64,000 nucleotides of DNA from Fibrisoma limi BUZ 3 (lineage in GTDB: Bacteria; Bacteroidota; Bacteroidia; Cytophagales; Spirosomataceae): contig NZ_CAIT01000009.1 in NCBI RefSeq assembly GCF_000296815.2, positions 1,364,001-1,428,000 on the forward strand. Direction: 5' to 3'. The position numbers and the translations under genes are program-made. The notes under the pieces were generated by a model, which worked only from the letters and a program-made list of their open reading frames with translations, was not told where the DNA came from and made no database searches. How positions within the stretch are numbered: position 1 is the stretch's first letter; each line of letters begins with the position of its first letter. Below are positions 56,030 through 64,000 of the stretch, piece after piece.

Positions 56030-57088
56030 ATGATGGATAATCCAACGGCCATACGTCCCGGCGAAGAACTAAACCAAGCTTCGTTGCAGACCTATTTGGC
56101 CGACAACGTTCCCGGTTTTGGCGTGATTGAGAGCATTGGCCAGTTTCCCGGCGGCTATTCCAACCTTACGTATTTCATCAGGACGAGCGAGCGCGAGTTT
56201 GTTCTTCGCCGGCCGCCCTTTGGTGCCAAAGACATAAAAGGCGGTCACGATATGGGCCGCGAATTTCGGGTGCTGACCCTGTTGCAGCAAGCTGGTTACC
56301 ATCGAATACCGGAGCCGGTTCTTTACTGCGACGATGAATCGGTCATTGGTAGTTCCTTCTACGTTATGGTTCGCGTACCGGGTGTCATCCTGCGGGCACC
56401 ATCGGCTTCAAAGATGAGTATTGCACCTAACGTGATGCGTCGATTATCAGAATCATTGATCGATACGTTGGTTGACCTGCATGCACTAGATATTCACCAG
56501 ACCGGCCTGATTGGGTTAGGCAAACCGGAGGGCTACATTCAACGGCAGGTCGAAGGCTGGCACAAACGATACGTAGCTGCCCAGACCGACGACGTACCGG
56601 CAATGACCAGCCTGGCCCGCTACCTGACCGATCATCTGCCTGCCGAAAGCCAGCCGACGCTGTTGCACAACGATTTCAAATACGACAACGTGGTTCTTAA
56701 TCCGGATGAGCTGTCGGACATTCGGGCGGTGCTGGATTGGGAGATGTGTACTGTCGGCGATCCGCTGATGGACGTTGGTACGTCGCTGTCATACTGGTCC
56801 GAGATGGATGATGACGGTTTCCGCAAATCACTAAATCTTTCGTGGCTGCCCGGCAACCTGACGCGCCAGGAATTTGCCCGGCGATACGCTGAACGAAGTG
56901 GCCACGACGTATCAAATCTGCTGTATTTCTACGTTTTTGGTTTGTTTAAAAACGCGGTGGTCGTACAGCAGATTTACAGCCGGTATAAAAAGGGCCTGAC
57001 CAGTGACCCACGTTTTGCCAACCTCCTGACCGGCGTTCAGGCACTGGCACAGGCTGGCGTAAAGACGCTGGATAGTCATTCGTTTTAA
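56030..57088 (+). CDS. APH-family phosphotransferase, ACAD10/11 kinase (LvaA)-like
   Basis: 352 residues. Kinase-like fold: GYSNLTYFIRTSEREFVLRR in the N-lobe, LLHNDFKYDNVVLNPD with the catalytic Asp and Asn, and AVLDWEMCTVGDPLMDVG with the metal-binding Asp. The ATG lies one base after the dehydrogenase stop (TGATATG), so the two are coupled. Kinases of this clade phosphorylate 4-hydroxyacyl-CoA in LvaA and ACAD11 systems rather than aminoglycosides. Confidence 0.85.
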   Translation: MMDNPTAIRPGEELNQASLQTYLADNVPGFGVIESIGQFPGGYSNLTYFIRTSEREFVLRRPPFGAKDIKGGHDMGREFRVLTLLQQAGYHRIPEPVLYCDDESVIGSSFYVMVRVPGVILRAPSASKMSIAPNVMRRLSESLIDTLVDLHALDIHQTGLIGLGKPEGYIQRQVEGWHKRYVAAQTDDVPAMTSLARYLTDHLPAESQPTLLHNDFKYDNVVLNPDELSDIRAVLDWEMCTVGDPLMDVGTSLSYWSEMDDDGFRKSLNLSWLPGNLTRQEFARRYAERSGHDVSNLLYFYVFGLFKNAVVVQQIYSRYKKGLTSDPRFANLLTGVQALAQAGVKTLDSHSF

Positions 57089-57138
57089 CGAACCGTGGCT
57101 TGTTAATCTGTTTACTCCTCTTTTGTTTATGATCTAAA

Positions 57139-57927
57139 ATGAAGACTGCTTTTCTGATTATTGATACCCAGTTTGACTTTTGCCACCCCGATGGTGCGCT
57201 GTTCGTTCCGGGAGCCGAGCAGGATGTGGAGCGAATGGCTCAGCTCATTCGTCGACACGCCGACCGGATTGATCATATTGTTGTCACGCTGGATACGCAT
57301 CATCTGCTTGACATTGCTCACCCGTTATTCTGGCAGAACGCCGACGGGCAGCATCCAGCCGCATTCACCCGCATAACGGCCAGCGATGTTGATGAAGGCC
57401 GCTGGATACCCCGATTTGCGGTCGAAAAAGCCCGCCAGTACGTACACGACCTTGAAAATGATGGACAGTTTGAGCACTTTATCTGGCCAGAACACTGCCT
57501 GATTGGATCACGGGGTGCTGCCCTGCACGATACCTTGCTCGACGCGTTGAAGGACTGGTCGAGGCAGCGCGAACTGGATTATACCGCCGTTCCGAAAGGG
57601 CTGCATCCACTGTCTGAACATTTTGGCATTTTTCGGGCCCAGGTCCCGGACCCGACTGTTCCGGAAACTCAGCTCAATACGCCCCTGATTGCTGACCTGG
57701 ATCGTTTTGATACGATCTATCTTATGGGAGAAGCCAAGTCACACTGCGTGGCCAACAGCCTGAAACAGATTCTGGATTTTGCGCCGGCGCTGGTTCCTAA
57801 AATTACGCTGGTCAGCGACTGCACATCGGACGTAACGGGGCTGGGGCATCTGGCTGATCCTATCTATGCCGAAGCAAAAGTCCGGGGCGTTCGTTTTACT
57901 ACCGCTCAGGAGGTATTTGTTGACTGA
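57139..57927 (+). CDS. Isochorismatase-like cysteine hydrolase, nicotinamidase-like
   Basis: 262 residues. Catalytic Asp9 in IIDTQFDF, Lys153 in AVPKGLHPL and Cys203 in AKSHCVANSL make the D-K-C triad. A PncA-like metal site is likely with Asp52 and His54 in LDTHH and His61, plus WPEHC (His119). Longer than typical PncA, with an extra C-terminal segment. Nicotinamide is the first guess; other amides are possible. Confidence 0.78.
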   Translation: MKTAFLIIDTQFDFCHPDGALFVPGAEQDVERMAQLIRRHADRIDHIVVTLDTHHLLDIAHPLFWQNADGQHPAAFTRITASDVDEGRWIPRFAVEKARQYVHDLENDGQFEHFIWPEHCLIGSRGAALHDTLLDALKDWSRQRELDYTAVPKGLHPLSEHFGIFRAQVPDPTVPETQLNTPLIADLDRFDTIYLMGEAKSHCVANSLKQILDFAPALVPKITLVSDCTSDVTGLGHLADPIYAEAKVRGVRFTTAQEVFVD

Positions 57928-57948
57928 AAACTCGTACTTTTCGGCACT

Positions 57949-58578
57949 ATGGAGAAGACGTTACCCTTATTCCCACTCAACCTCATTGTGTATCCAGGTG
58001 AGGACCTGAACCTGCACATTTTTGAGCCACGCTACCGCCAGCTTATTAATGAATGTATTGACGAAGAAAAAACCTTTGGTATCCCGGCCTTTATCAACAA
58101 CAAGCTCCCTGGCTACGGTACAGAAATGCACGTAACTACGCTGCACAAGCGCTACGACGACGGTCGGATGGACATCAAAACAAAAGGGTTGACCGTGTTT
58201 CGGCTAATAAACTTCGAAAACCCGGTTGCTGGTAAGTTGTACGCCGGCGGTGAAGTACAGTTGGTTGAACCCGGCGATACGTACAGTGCCTACGTCGATT
58301 TACTGGTCGAGCGGCTCGAACGGCTCTATGATCTGCTACAGCTTGAGACCGACTATAACCCGGACGATGAGAATTTCTCGTATCGTGTCGCGCACAAAGT
58401 TGGCCTCTCAATAGAGCAAGAATATGAACTGTTGACGCTCGATACGGAGTCGGAACGGCAGCAGTTTCTGATTCAGCACCTCAACAACGTAATTCCGGTC
58501 GTGTCGGACATGGAGCGCACCAAGCAACGCATTCGCATGAACGGGCATTTCAAAAACCTGGACCCGCTAAATTTTTAG
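57949..58578 (+). CDS. LON protease substrate-binding-domain protein
   Basis: 209 residues consisting of the Lon N-terminal (PUA-like plus helical) domain: LPLFPLNLIVYPGEDLNLHI, FEPRYRQLINECIDEEKTFG, then helices to the end. No ATPase or protease domain. Such stand-alone proteins may act as adaptors. It meets the convergent AI-2E-family gene with one base between. Confidence 0.85.
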   Translation: MEKTLPLFPLNLIVYPGEDLNLHIFEPRYRQLINECIDEEKTFGIPAFINNKLPGYGTEMHVTTLHKRYDDGRMDIKTKGLTVFRLINFENPVAGKLYAGGEVQLVEPGDTYSAYVDLLVERLERLYDLLQLETDYNPDDENFSYRVAHKVGLSIEQEYELLTLDTESERQQFLIQHLNNVIPVVSDMERTKQRIRMNGHFKNLDPLNF

Positions 58579-58579
58579 C

Positions 58580-59743
58580 TTACTCTTTTTCCTCAATGCC
58601 GCCGATTTTTTTGGCTCGTTTCGGCAATTGATTGGTAAGCTCATTCAGATTCTTGATAGGCGGGCGGGGCTTTTCGGCTTCACCCAGCAGAAAGCCGTAG
58701 GGTCTAAGCGCATCGACGGCATCGAACAGAACCTTAATGATTGCCGTCATCGGCAAGGCCAGAATCAGGCCCGGAAAACCCCATATCTGCTCCCATAAAA
58801 TAAGCACAACGATGGCTGCCAGCGGATTGATGCTCACCTTCGACCCCACAATATATGGCGTGATAAAATTACCCTCAATCGTCTGTACAAAGAGAAAGAT
58901 ACCAATGGCACCCAGCGCTTTCAGCGGATTATCGTCTGTTACGAGTGTATAAGCCGCAGGCAACAGCGATCCGAGTGAGATGCCGAAGTACGGAATCAGC
59001 ACCAGACAGGCCCCGAAAAACCCGAAGAAAACGGCGTAGTCAACGCCCAAGATCAGCAAACCCACGGTCATCAACGTACCGATGATCAGAATAACCAGCA
59101 CCAGCCCCGCCAGGTAATCTTTCACGACGGCATAGATACGGTACAGCACGGCGTCAATCTTTGTGCGCCCGACATCCTTGAACACTTTGTAAAAAAAGGA
59201 TCGGAAAAAATCGCGATACAGCAGAAAGAAGAAGATAAACAGCAGCACCAGCACAATGTCCGTGAGCGTACTGGTTGTAGCCAGCAACGTAGTGGTCAGA
59301 ATCGTTCCGGCCTCCGACAGCAACTGGTTCAGGTACTTGGTTGCCTCGGTTACCTGACGCTGGCGATTGATGTTCAGGTTTTCGTCAGCGTATGTCTGGA
59401 GACTTCGGATATAATTACTGCCGCGCTCGATCAACTGCGGAACAATCTCGGCAAAGTTGCTAATCTGTAGAGAGAAGGCATATAAAATGCCCACAATTGC
59501 AGCCAGCGTAATGATCAGACACAGAATAACGGCCAGCAGCCGGGGCACACGCCATTTCTCAAGCCGCTGCGCCAGTGGGAACAGCAATACCGAAAATAGA
59601 ATAGCAAATACCAGCGGAATCAGCAGATTTCTTAACTCATACAGGCCGTATACGATGATAAGAATTGAAATCAGGACGCAGGCAATTTTAGCGTATGATG
59701 GCAGTTGTACTTCTGGAGCTCGATTATCCATGATGAATGTCAA
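58580..59743 (-). CDS. AI-2E family transporter (PerM-like)
   Basis: 387 residues (or 383 from the ATG at 59731). About eight membrane helices: IACVLISILIIVYGLYELR, LRNLLIPLVFAILFSVLLFP, GVDYAVFFGFFGACLVLIPYFG and the conserved LLPAAYTLVT. The family has autoinducer export and Na+/H+ exchange members; role here unknown. Basic C-terminal tail. Confidence 0.87.
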   Translation of the reverse strand: MTFIMDNRAPEVQLPSYAKIACVLISILIIVYGLYELRNLLIPLVFAILFSVLLFPLAQRLEKWRVPRLLAVILCLIITLAAIVGILYAFSLQISNFAEIVPQLIERGSNYIRSLQTYADENLNINRQRQVTEATKYLNQLLSEAGTILTTTLLATTSTLTDIVLVLLFIFFFLLYRDFFRSFFYKVFKDVGRTKIDAVLYRIYAVVKDYLAGLVLVILIIGTLMTVGLLILGVDYAVFFGFFGACLVLIPYFGISLGSLLPAAYTLVTDDNPLKALGAIGIFLFVQTIEGNFITPYIVGSKVSINPLAAIVVLILWEQIWGFPGLILALPMTAIIKVLFDAVDALRPYGFLLGEAEKPRPPIKNLNELTNQLPKRAKKIGGIEEKE

Positions 59744-59753
59744 ACGCTAAGCA

Positions 59754-60617
59754 ATGCTACATTCTTTGATTGCCTTTTTACTTACCATCAAAACAGCGTT
59801 TTGTTCGTGCCGGTCCGACGTGCAACGTAATGGCTTTCAACGAGCTCGCTCAGCGTACAAAGTTATACAGTTGGGACGTTTGCCAAAGGTAGTTAACGAA
59901 AGTTCGGGACTGACGTATCGGGCAGCGCGTGGCACCTTCCTGACGCATAACGACGGTGGGGGCCAACCAACCCTGTACGAAGTTGATCGGTACGGAAAGC
60001 TGCTGGACTCGATTGTGGTGACTGGAGCAACCAATATTGATTGGGAGGATTTAACCCAGCAGGACTCCACGGTTCTGTTTGTAGGGGATTTCGGCAACAA
60101 TCAGAACAAACGCCGGGATCTGACGATCTATCGCATAGCTCTGAAACCTACACTACGCGTCAGGCCCATGCCTTTCCGGTTTGCCGATCAGAAAGCCTTC
60201 CCACCCCCTCGCAGCCAGCGAAATTTTGACATGGAAGCTATGGTTTGGTTTCAGGACAGCCTGCATCTGTTTTCTAAAAACTGGTCGCTACGAAAGCGCT
60301 ACGTTCATCAATACAAACTGCCTGATCGGCCGGGGTCAGCAGGTGCCGGGAGTAACGCCCTGGAACCTCAGGATTCGATCTACAGCCGAGCAATGGTTAC
60401 GGGAGCAGCCTTAAGTCCGGATGCTCGGACGCTGGCCTTGCTTACCTATGGCAAAATTCTGTTGTTCTCCGTCCAGGGAAATCAACTCAATCTTCGCCAC
60501 CCAAAACACTGCATACGACTACCAAAAGGCCAAACGGAAGCCATTACGTTTGTTTCCGAAACCGACATAGTTGTGACCAATGAGCGGGGTAAACTGTATC
60601 TGATCAGCAAAAAGTGA
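59754..60617 (+). CDS. Secreted protein, probable beta-propeller
   Basis: 287 residues. A hydrophobic N-terminus (SLIAFLLTIKTAFCSC) looks like a signal peptide, perhaps lipidated. Segments VVNESSGLTYRAARGTFLTH, LDSIVVTGATNIDWEDLTQQ, TVLFVGDFGNNQNKRRDLTI and FDMEAMVWFQDSLHLFSKNW recur in Bacteroidota exported six-bladed-propeller-like proteins. No catalytic motif named. Divergent from the AI-2E gene, whose start is ten bases away. Confidence 0.65.
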   Translation: MLHSLIAFLLTIKTAFCSCRSDVQRNGFQRARSAYKVIQLGRLPKVVNESSGLTYRAARGTFLTHNDGGGQPTLYEVDRYGKLLDSIVVTGATNIDWEDLTQQDSTVLFVGDFGNNQNKRRDLTIYRIALKPTLRVRPMPFRFADQKAFPPPRSQRNFDMEAMVWFQDSLHLFSKNWSLRKRYVHQYKLPDRPGSAGAGSNALEPQDSIYSRAMVTGAALSPDARTLALLTYGKILLFSVQGNQLNLRHPKHCIRLPKGQTEAITFVSETDIVVTNERGKLYLISKK

Positions 60618-60690
60618 ATCGTTATACTGTTAAATTTTTGTTAAGTATATCCCATCACATCATAACATAGTGGCTAAGAAGTGTAATTTC

Positions 60691-60717
60691 GAGCGACCAC
60701 CGTATTTTTGGTCGCTC
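60691..60717. promoter_or_regulatory. Inverted repeat upstream of the response regulator gene
   Basis: 9-bp perfect arms GAGCGACCA and TGGTCGCTC around CCGTATTTT. The right part overlaps a TATTTTTG (60703-60710) fitting a -7 element without a -33. It could be an operator or the end of the preceding transcript. Confidence 0.4.
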
Positions 60718-60733
60718 ACCAATACTGCTTCAC

Positions 60734-61441
60734 ATGAGTGCTGCTAAAGCTGCTCAACCTCTACACCGGGTTCTGGTAGTAGACGACGATCCTGATATCG
60801 TCGAGATGTTGGAATACAATCTTTCTAAAGAAGGTTACGAAGTCCGTACAGCCACCGATGGCCGTAAAGCCCTCGAAGTAGCCCGGACGTACTTGCCCGA
60901 ACTTGTTCTGCTTGACATCATGATGCCTCAGTTGGATGGCATCGAAACCGGCCGCCAACTCCGCGATATTCCGGAGCTACGTCAGACCTACATCCTGTAT
61001 CTGACAGCCCGTTCGGAGGAGTATTCAGAAGTAGCCGCCTTTGAAGTTGGTGCCGACGACTACATCACGAAGCCCATCAAACCTCGGGCGCTGATGAGCC
61101 GGATCAATGCGCTGTTCCGGCGGGAAGCTCAGAAAGCCGACCCCGGCGATCAGATCAACATTGGCACGCTCACCATCAATCGCAAGAACTATTCGGTTAA
61201 CCAGGCTGACAAGACCGTTATCCTCCCCAAGAAAGAGTTCGAATTGCTGTTCTTCCTCGCCCAGCACCCCAACAAGGTGTTTAGCCGGGAAGAGTTGCTG
61301 CAAAAAATATGGGGGGCCGACATCTATGTTCTGGAACGGACGGTAGACGTACACATTCGTAAGCTTCGGGAGAAGATCGGCGACATGCATATTCGTACGC
61401 TGAAAGGCGTCGGGTATATGTTCACCGACCAGCCGGAATAG
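60734..61441 (+). CDS. Response regulator, OmpR/PhoB type
   Basis: 235 residues. Receiver domain with the acidic pocket Asp17/18 (VVDDDPD), phospho-acceptor Asp61 (LLDIMMPQLDG), Thr91 and Lys113 (YITKPIKP). Winged-helix DNA-binding domain at about 140-232 (LPKKEFELLFFLAQHPNKVF, RTVDVHIRKLREKIG). Partner of the histidine kinase downstream. Confidence 0.96.
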   Translation: MSAAKAAQPLHRVLVVDDDPDIVEMLEYNLSKEGYEVRTATDGRKALEVARTYLPELVLLDIMMPQLDGIETGRQLRDIPELRQTYILYLTARSEEYSEVAAFEVGADDYITKPIKPRALMSRINALFRREAQKADPGDQINIGTLTINRKNYSVNQADKTVILPKKEFELLFFLAQHPNKVFSREELLQKIWGADIYVLERTVDVHIRKLREKIGDMHIRTLKGVGYMFTDQPE

Positions 61442-61518
61442 GTTAAAGGGCTTCGGTTTACAACTTGCCGTTAATACGTCGCTTTGAACGGCAAACCGTA
61501 AGCTGAAAACTGTTTAAC
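61442..61518. repeat. Imperfect inverted repeat between response regulator and kinase
   Basis: Left arm 61442-61472 and right arm 61487-61518, sharing GTTAAA ends and a TTGCCGTT / AACGGCAA inner part. A TAACTTTG (61515-61522) fits a -7 element five bases before the kinase ATG. Confidence 0.6.
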
Positions 61519-61526
61519 TTTGAGTT

Positions 61527-62561
61527 ATGTCTCTGAGTCCCCGTATTATCGCGCTGCTGCTGGCCTGCCTGATTTCAGCCCTAACAGTAGCGTTCCTTAC
61601 GTTTGTTGAGGGCGTCACGCTCAACATGATTTTTGTGGTGGCGGTCTCATCGTTCGCCATCTCGTTTTTTTTGGTTTTATACGCGATCGAACTGCTTGTT
61701 TACCGGGAGGTGAACAAGATGTATAAAACCATTCACAAGCTGAAGATTCGCGACTTCGCTATATCCCGGAAAAGCATTATCAAAAACACGAACCCGTTTA
61801 AGAAACTGAACGACGAGATTTTCGTGTATGTAGCGCGGAAGCAAAAAGAAATTGATGAGTTAAAGCGGCTGGAGCAATTCCGGCGCGAGTTTCTGGCCGA
61901 TGTCTCCCACGAGTTAAAAACACCCATTTTTGCTGCTCAGGGCTTTATTCACACCTTGATTGATGGCGCCATTGACGACGATAAGGTCCGGGACAAATTT
62001 CTAAATAAAGCAGCCAAAAGTCTCGACGGGCTGGATGCGCTGGTAAAGGACCTCGTAGCCCTTTCGCAACTCGAAACCGGTGAGGTAAAAATGAACTTCG
62101 AGCGGGTCGATATTCGCGGCATTACGGAGGACATTTATGAGCAATTGGAAAAAATTGCGCACAGTAAGCATGCCACACTGCGAATTAAGGCCGACCGCCC
62201 CGGGCCAATCTGGGTGAAAGCGGATGCCCAGCGCATTGCTCAGGTCATGACAAACCTGATTGAGAACGCCATCAAGTACGGTAATGAAAACGGCCGGGTC
62301 CTGGTTACGTTTGAAGAAGATCGTAAACACTGGTCGATATCCGTACGTGACGACGGGCCAGGCATCCCACCTGAGCACCTGAGCCGTATTTTTGAGCGCT
62401 TTTACCGGGTCGAAAAGAGCCGCTCCAAAGACCGGGGCGGCACTGGACTTGGCTTAGCTATTGTGAAGCACATTTTGAACGCCCACAAATCGAAAGTAAC
62501 GGTAATGAGCAAACTGGAAAAAGGCACTACGTTCCGGTTCAAACTCGACCGAATTGATTAG
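61527..62561 (+). CDS. Sensor histidine kinase, PhoR-like
   Basis: 344 residues. Two membrane helices (about 7-27 and 34-57) with a very short outside loop, so little room for a periplasmic sensor. HisKA with phospho-His128 (FLADVSHELKTPIFAA), then HATPase motifs NLIENAIKYG, VRDDGPGIPPEHL and GTGLGLAIVKHI. Acts with the adjacent response regulator. The stimulus is not evident. Confidence 0.96.
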   Translation: MSLSPRIIALLLACLISALTVAFLTFVEGVTLNMIFVVAVSSFAISFFLVLYAIELLVYREVNKMYKTIHKLKIRDFAISRKSIIKNTNPFKKLNDEIFVYVARKQKEIDELKRLEQFRREFLADVSHELKTPIFAAQGFIHTLIDGAIDDDKVRDKFLNKAAKSLDGLDALVKDLVALSQLETGEVKMNFERVDIRGITEDIYEQLEKIAHSKHATLRIKADRPGPIWVKADAQRIAQVMTNLIENAIKYGNENGRVLVTFEEDRKHWSISVRDDGPGIPPEHLSRIFERFYRVEKSRSKDRGGTGLGLAIVKHILNAHKSKVTVMSKLEKGTTFRFKLDRID

Positions 62562-62583
62562 CTAGCCGAACCGCTTAGTTGAT

Positions 62584-63363
62584 TCACTCATTCAGTTGCA
62601 ATAGTGTAAAAAGACTGTACAACGATAACGTATCGCTAGCCTGGAGCTTTTGCAAGATTCGTCGTCGATGCGTATCAATCGTATGTTTGCTCACAAACAG
62701 TTGCTCTCCAATTTCAGCGCTATTCAATCCTTGTATTAGATAATTAACTATCTCTTTTTCTCGCTCCGACAAAGCCTGAAGTTTCGTGATACGTTGTTGA
62801 CTTATTTGAACCAGCCTTTCTTTACCTTTTGTGCCATACGTACGGGCATAATGTGTATGTGCCGGCAGTTGATTGGTGATATCGGTTAACAGAACTAATT
62901 TGGTTAGCAGGTTCCCTTCAGAATCAAATTCGATTGGTTGTGTATGTTCTTTGTAAAGCCGATAATAGCCTGCTTTGTGCATAACACGGTACGTGCAAAG
63001 GCTTTTTACGTTGAATTTGTCATCTACCGTATTACATTCTTCCAAGTGGGCCTTTAATTGACTATCAGTATAATTAAAAATCAGCTTGTCTTCTGGATGT
63101 ATTTTTTTTGCAAATGAACTGTATCCTTCGTCAAAAACATCATTCAACATCCAGCCACACCAGTTTACAGGATTAGCACCTAAATATCGAATACGACTAC
63201 GCGGTATATCTGCGACTATAGGTATTACATTGGCAGCCTGGAATATGTGCTCAAGAAGTGGATTAGATTCAATGTGAGGATTTAAGTAAAGCTTATTTAT
63301 AGATAAATGAGCTTTGTCCCATTGCCGATGAGTGTAATCATCAGCTATGTTATTATTCAACAT
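62584..63363 (-). CDS. PAS-LuxR family transcriptional regulator
   Basis: 259 residues. N-terminal PAS-like part (about 30-165: SFAKKIHPEDKLIFNYTDSQ, RVMHKAGYYRLYKEHTQPI) and a C-terminal LuxR HTH (about 195-255: LSEREKEIVNYLIQGLNSAE, LFVSKHTIDTHRRRIL). No receiver domain. The gene is clearly more AT-rich than the two-component genes before it and converges on them. Ligand unknown. Confidence 0.88.
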   Translation of the reverse strand: MLNNNIADDYTHRQWDKAHLSINKLYLNPHIESNPLLEHIFQAANVIPIVADIPRSRIRYLGANPVNWCGWMLNDVFDEGYSSFAKKIHPEDKLIFNYTDSQLKAHLEECNTVDDKFNVKSLCTYRVMHKAGYYRLYKEHTQPIEFDSEGNLLTKLVLLTDITNQLPAHTHYARTYGTKGKERLVQISQQRITKLQALSEREKEIVNYLIQGLNSAEIGEQLFVSKHTIDTHRRRILQKLQASDTLSLYSLFTLLQLNE

Positions 63364-63918
63364 AAAAGATCTTGTTAGTGTGGAACGTATTAAATATACA
63401 GAAAGATTTTATCGTCAGATACTTTACATTCTAAAAGTTTTTTCAACAATGTTGCTTTAAACTGACATTAGACAACTAAAAATTTACCTTACCTCTATTA
63501 TTATAATGCCAAAAAATTTTGCCATAATCCAATACCTTTAAATAATATACGCATTTTTAGCTAAGTATTTTTGCTCTACAAATCTCGCCCTTTTAACATA
63601 TAGCACTCTGTATATCAATCACTTACTTAATATATTACCATAAAAAGTATTACATTAAAAAAGCATTAAAATACCAATCTGAGAGTATTTCCAGGAGCAG
63701 TCCCTTCCGGTAGTTTTGCCGTGATTTATGCTCAAGCCCCACATCAATGCGTAGATAAATCTTCCACAAGTCATGGCTACATTTTTTTTGACCCTAGCTT
63801 CTTCTAACCTGAGGTATACGTAGAATTCGATTCTACGGCAATTACCCATTCATGAGTTGTTACCGCAAATCGACGAGTACGCTTTTCAATTTAATAAATC
63901 TATTAAACAAAATTTCCC
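63364..63918. other. AT-rich intergenic region
   Basis: 555 bases, markedly AT-rich. A minus-strand ORF of 64 codons (63655-63849) has no recognisable feature. TAGTTTTG at 63711-63718 and TATTTTTG at 63566-63573 fit plus-strand -7 elements without a full TTG at the right distance. No hairpin terminator was seen. Confidence 0.4.
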
Positions 63919-64000
63919 ATGAAAAAAAGTTTAACATTGCTTACGGCTGCTACTATGCTTGCCTTTGTCTCATCATGCACTAAAGAAGGAGCTATTCAGC
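63919..64000 (+). CDS. Start of a lipoprotein gene (3' partial)
   Basis: 27 codons before the right edge. A basic start (KKS), hydrophobic LTLLTAATMLAFV, and the lipobox VSSC at Cys20 followed by TKEG. This is a lipoprotein signal peptide; nothing can be said of the mature protein. Confidence 0.7.
   Translation, partial: MKKSLTLLTAATMLAFVSSCTKEGAIQ

Noticed and set aside
56030-57088. Aminoglycoside resistance gene
   Set aside because: Although of the APH fold, it is coupled to an acyl-CoA dehydrogenase and fits the ACAD10/11 kinase clade better.
63655-63849. 64-codon minus-strand ORF in the AT-rich gap
   Set aside because: No recognisable motif, no conserved start context; could be chance.

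Overview
The window looks like chromosomal DNA of a Bacteroidota bacterium, most likely order Cytophagales and close to Spirosoma. The grounds are: type IX secretion (T9SS) sorting domains of both kinds (type A on the protease at 15589-17757, type B on the protein at 1772-3955); OmpA proteins with PD40 propellers; lipoproteins with an acidic patch after the lipobox Cys; promoters of the Bacteroidota form TTG-N19/20-TAnnTTTG; almost no Shine-Dalgarno sequences; and the gene order secY-map-infA-rpmJ inside the ribosomal cluster. The genus is inference. The DNA is about 50% GC by eye, except for an AT-rich tail after about 62.6 kb.

Layout. 1-6.5 kb: the 3' part of a two-domain ABC ATPase, a T9SS type B cargo protein and a PorE-like TPR/propeller/OmpA protein. 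6.6-7.3 kb: a DUF2158 protein and a tRNA-Gly/tRNA-Leu operon with a clear promoter and terminators. 7.3-10.2 kb: a UbiA prenyltransferase divergent from a type III polyketide synthase, which overlaps a convergent family 2 glycosyltransferase. 10.4-17.8 kb: a TerC protein, a 1310-residue SF1 helicase and a secreted subtilase with an apparent Glu-Asp-Ser triad. 17.8-37.3 kb, minus strand: carA, then rplQ-rpoA-rpsD-rpsK-rpsM-rpmJ-infA-map-secY-rplO-rpmD-rpsE-rplR-rplF-rpsH-rpsN-rplE-rplX-rplN-rpsQ-rpmC-rplP-rpsC-rplV-rpsS-rplB-rplW-rplD-rplC, a gap with a probable small RNA, then rpsJ and fusA. 37.6-47.8 kb: an ABC exporter, an XRE/S24 regulator, pirin, MutM-like glycosylase, a coiled-coil membrane protein, a lipoprotein/transglutaminase pair, a Cys-cluster protein, a second OmpA/PD40 protein and a small membrane protein. 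47.9-53.4 kb, minus strand: yceD-rpmF-plsX-fabH-efp-accB-accC, the fatty-acid/phospholipid initiation cluster. 53.5-60.6 kb: an EamA transporter, an acyl-CoA dehydrogenase coupled to an APH-type kinase (the ACAD10/11 or LvaA/LvaC pairing), a nicotinamidase-like hydrolase, a LON-substrate-binding-domain protein, an AI-2E family protein and a secreted protein. 60.7-64 kb: a PhoB/PhoR-like two-component pair, a PAS-LuxR regulator, an AT-rich gap and the start of a lipoprotein gene.

Most of the window is housekeeping. The parts most worth a second look are: (i) a self-contained transcription unit of about 155 nt between rpsJ and rplC, whose promoter sits inside the rpsJ terminator hairpin; (ii) a family of imperfect inverted repeats in at least nine gaps between co-oriented genes; (iii) the type III PKS/UbiA pair; (iv) the ACAD/kinase pair; (v) the PorE-like protein beside a T9SS cargo; and (vi) the Glu-Asp-Ser-type T9SS protease. 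I found no CRISPR array, prophage, transposase or recognised defence island.
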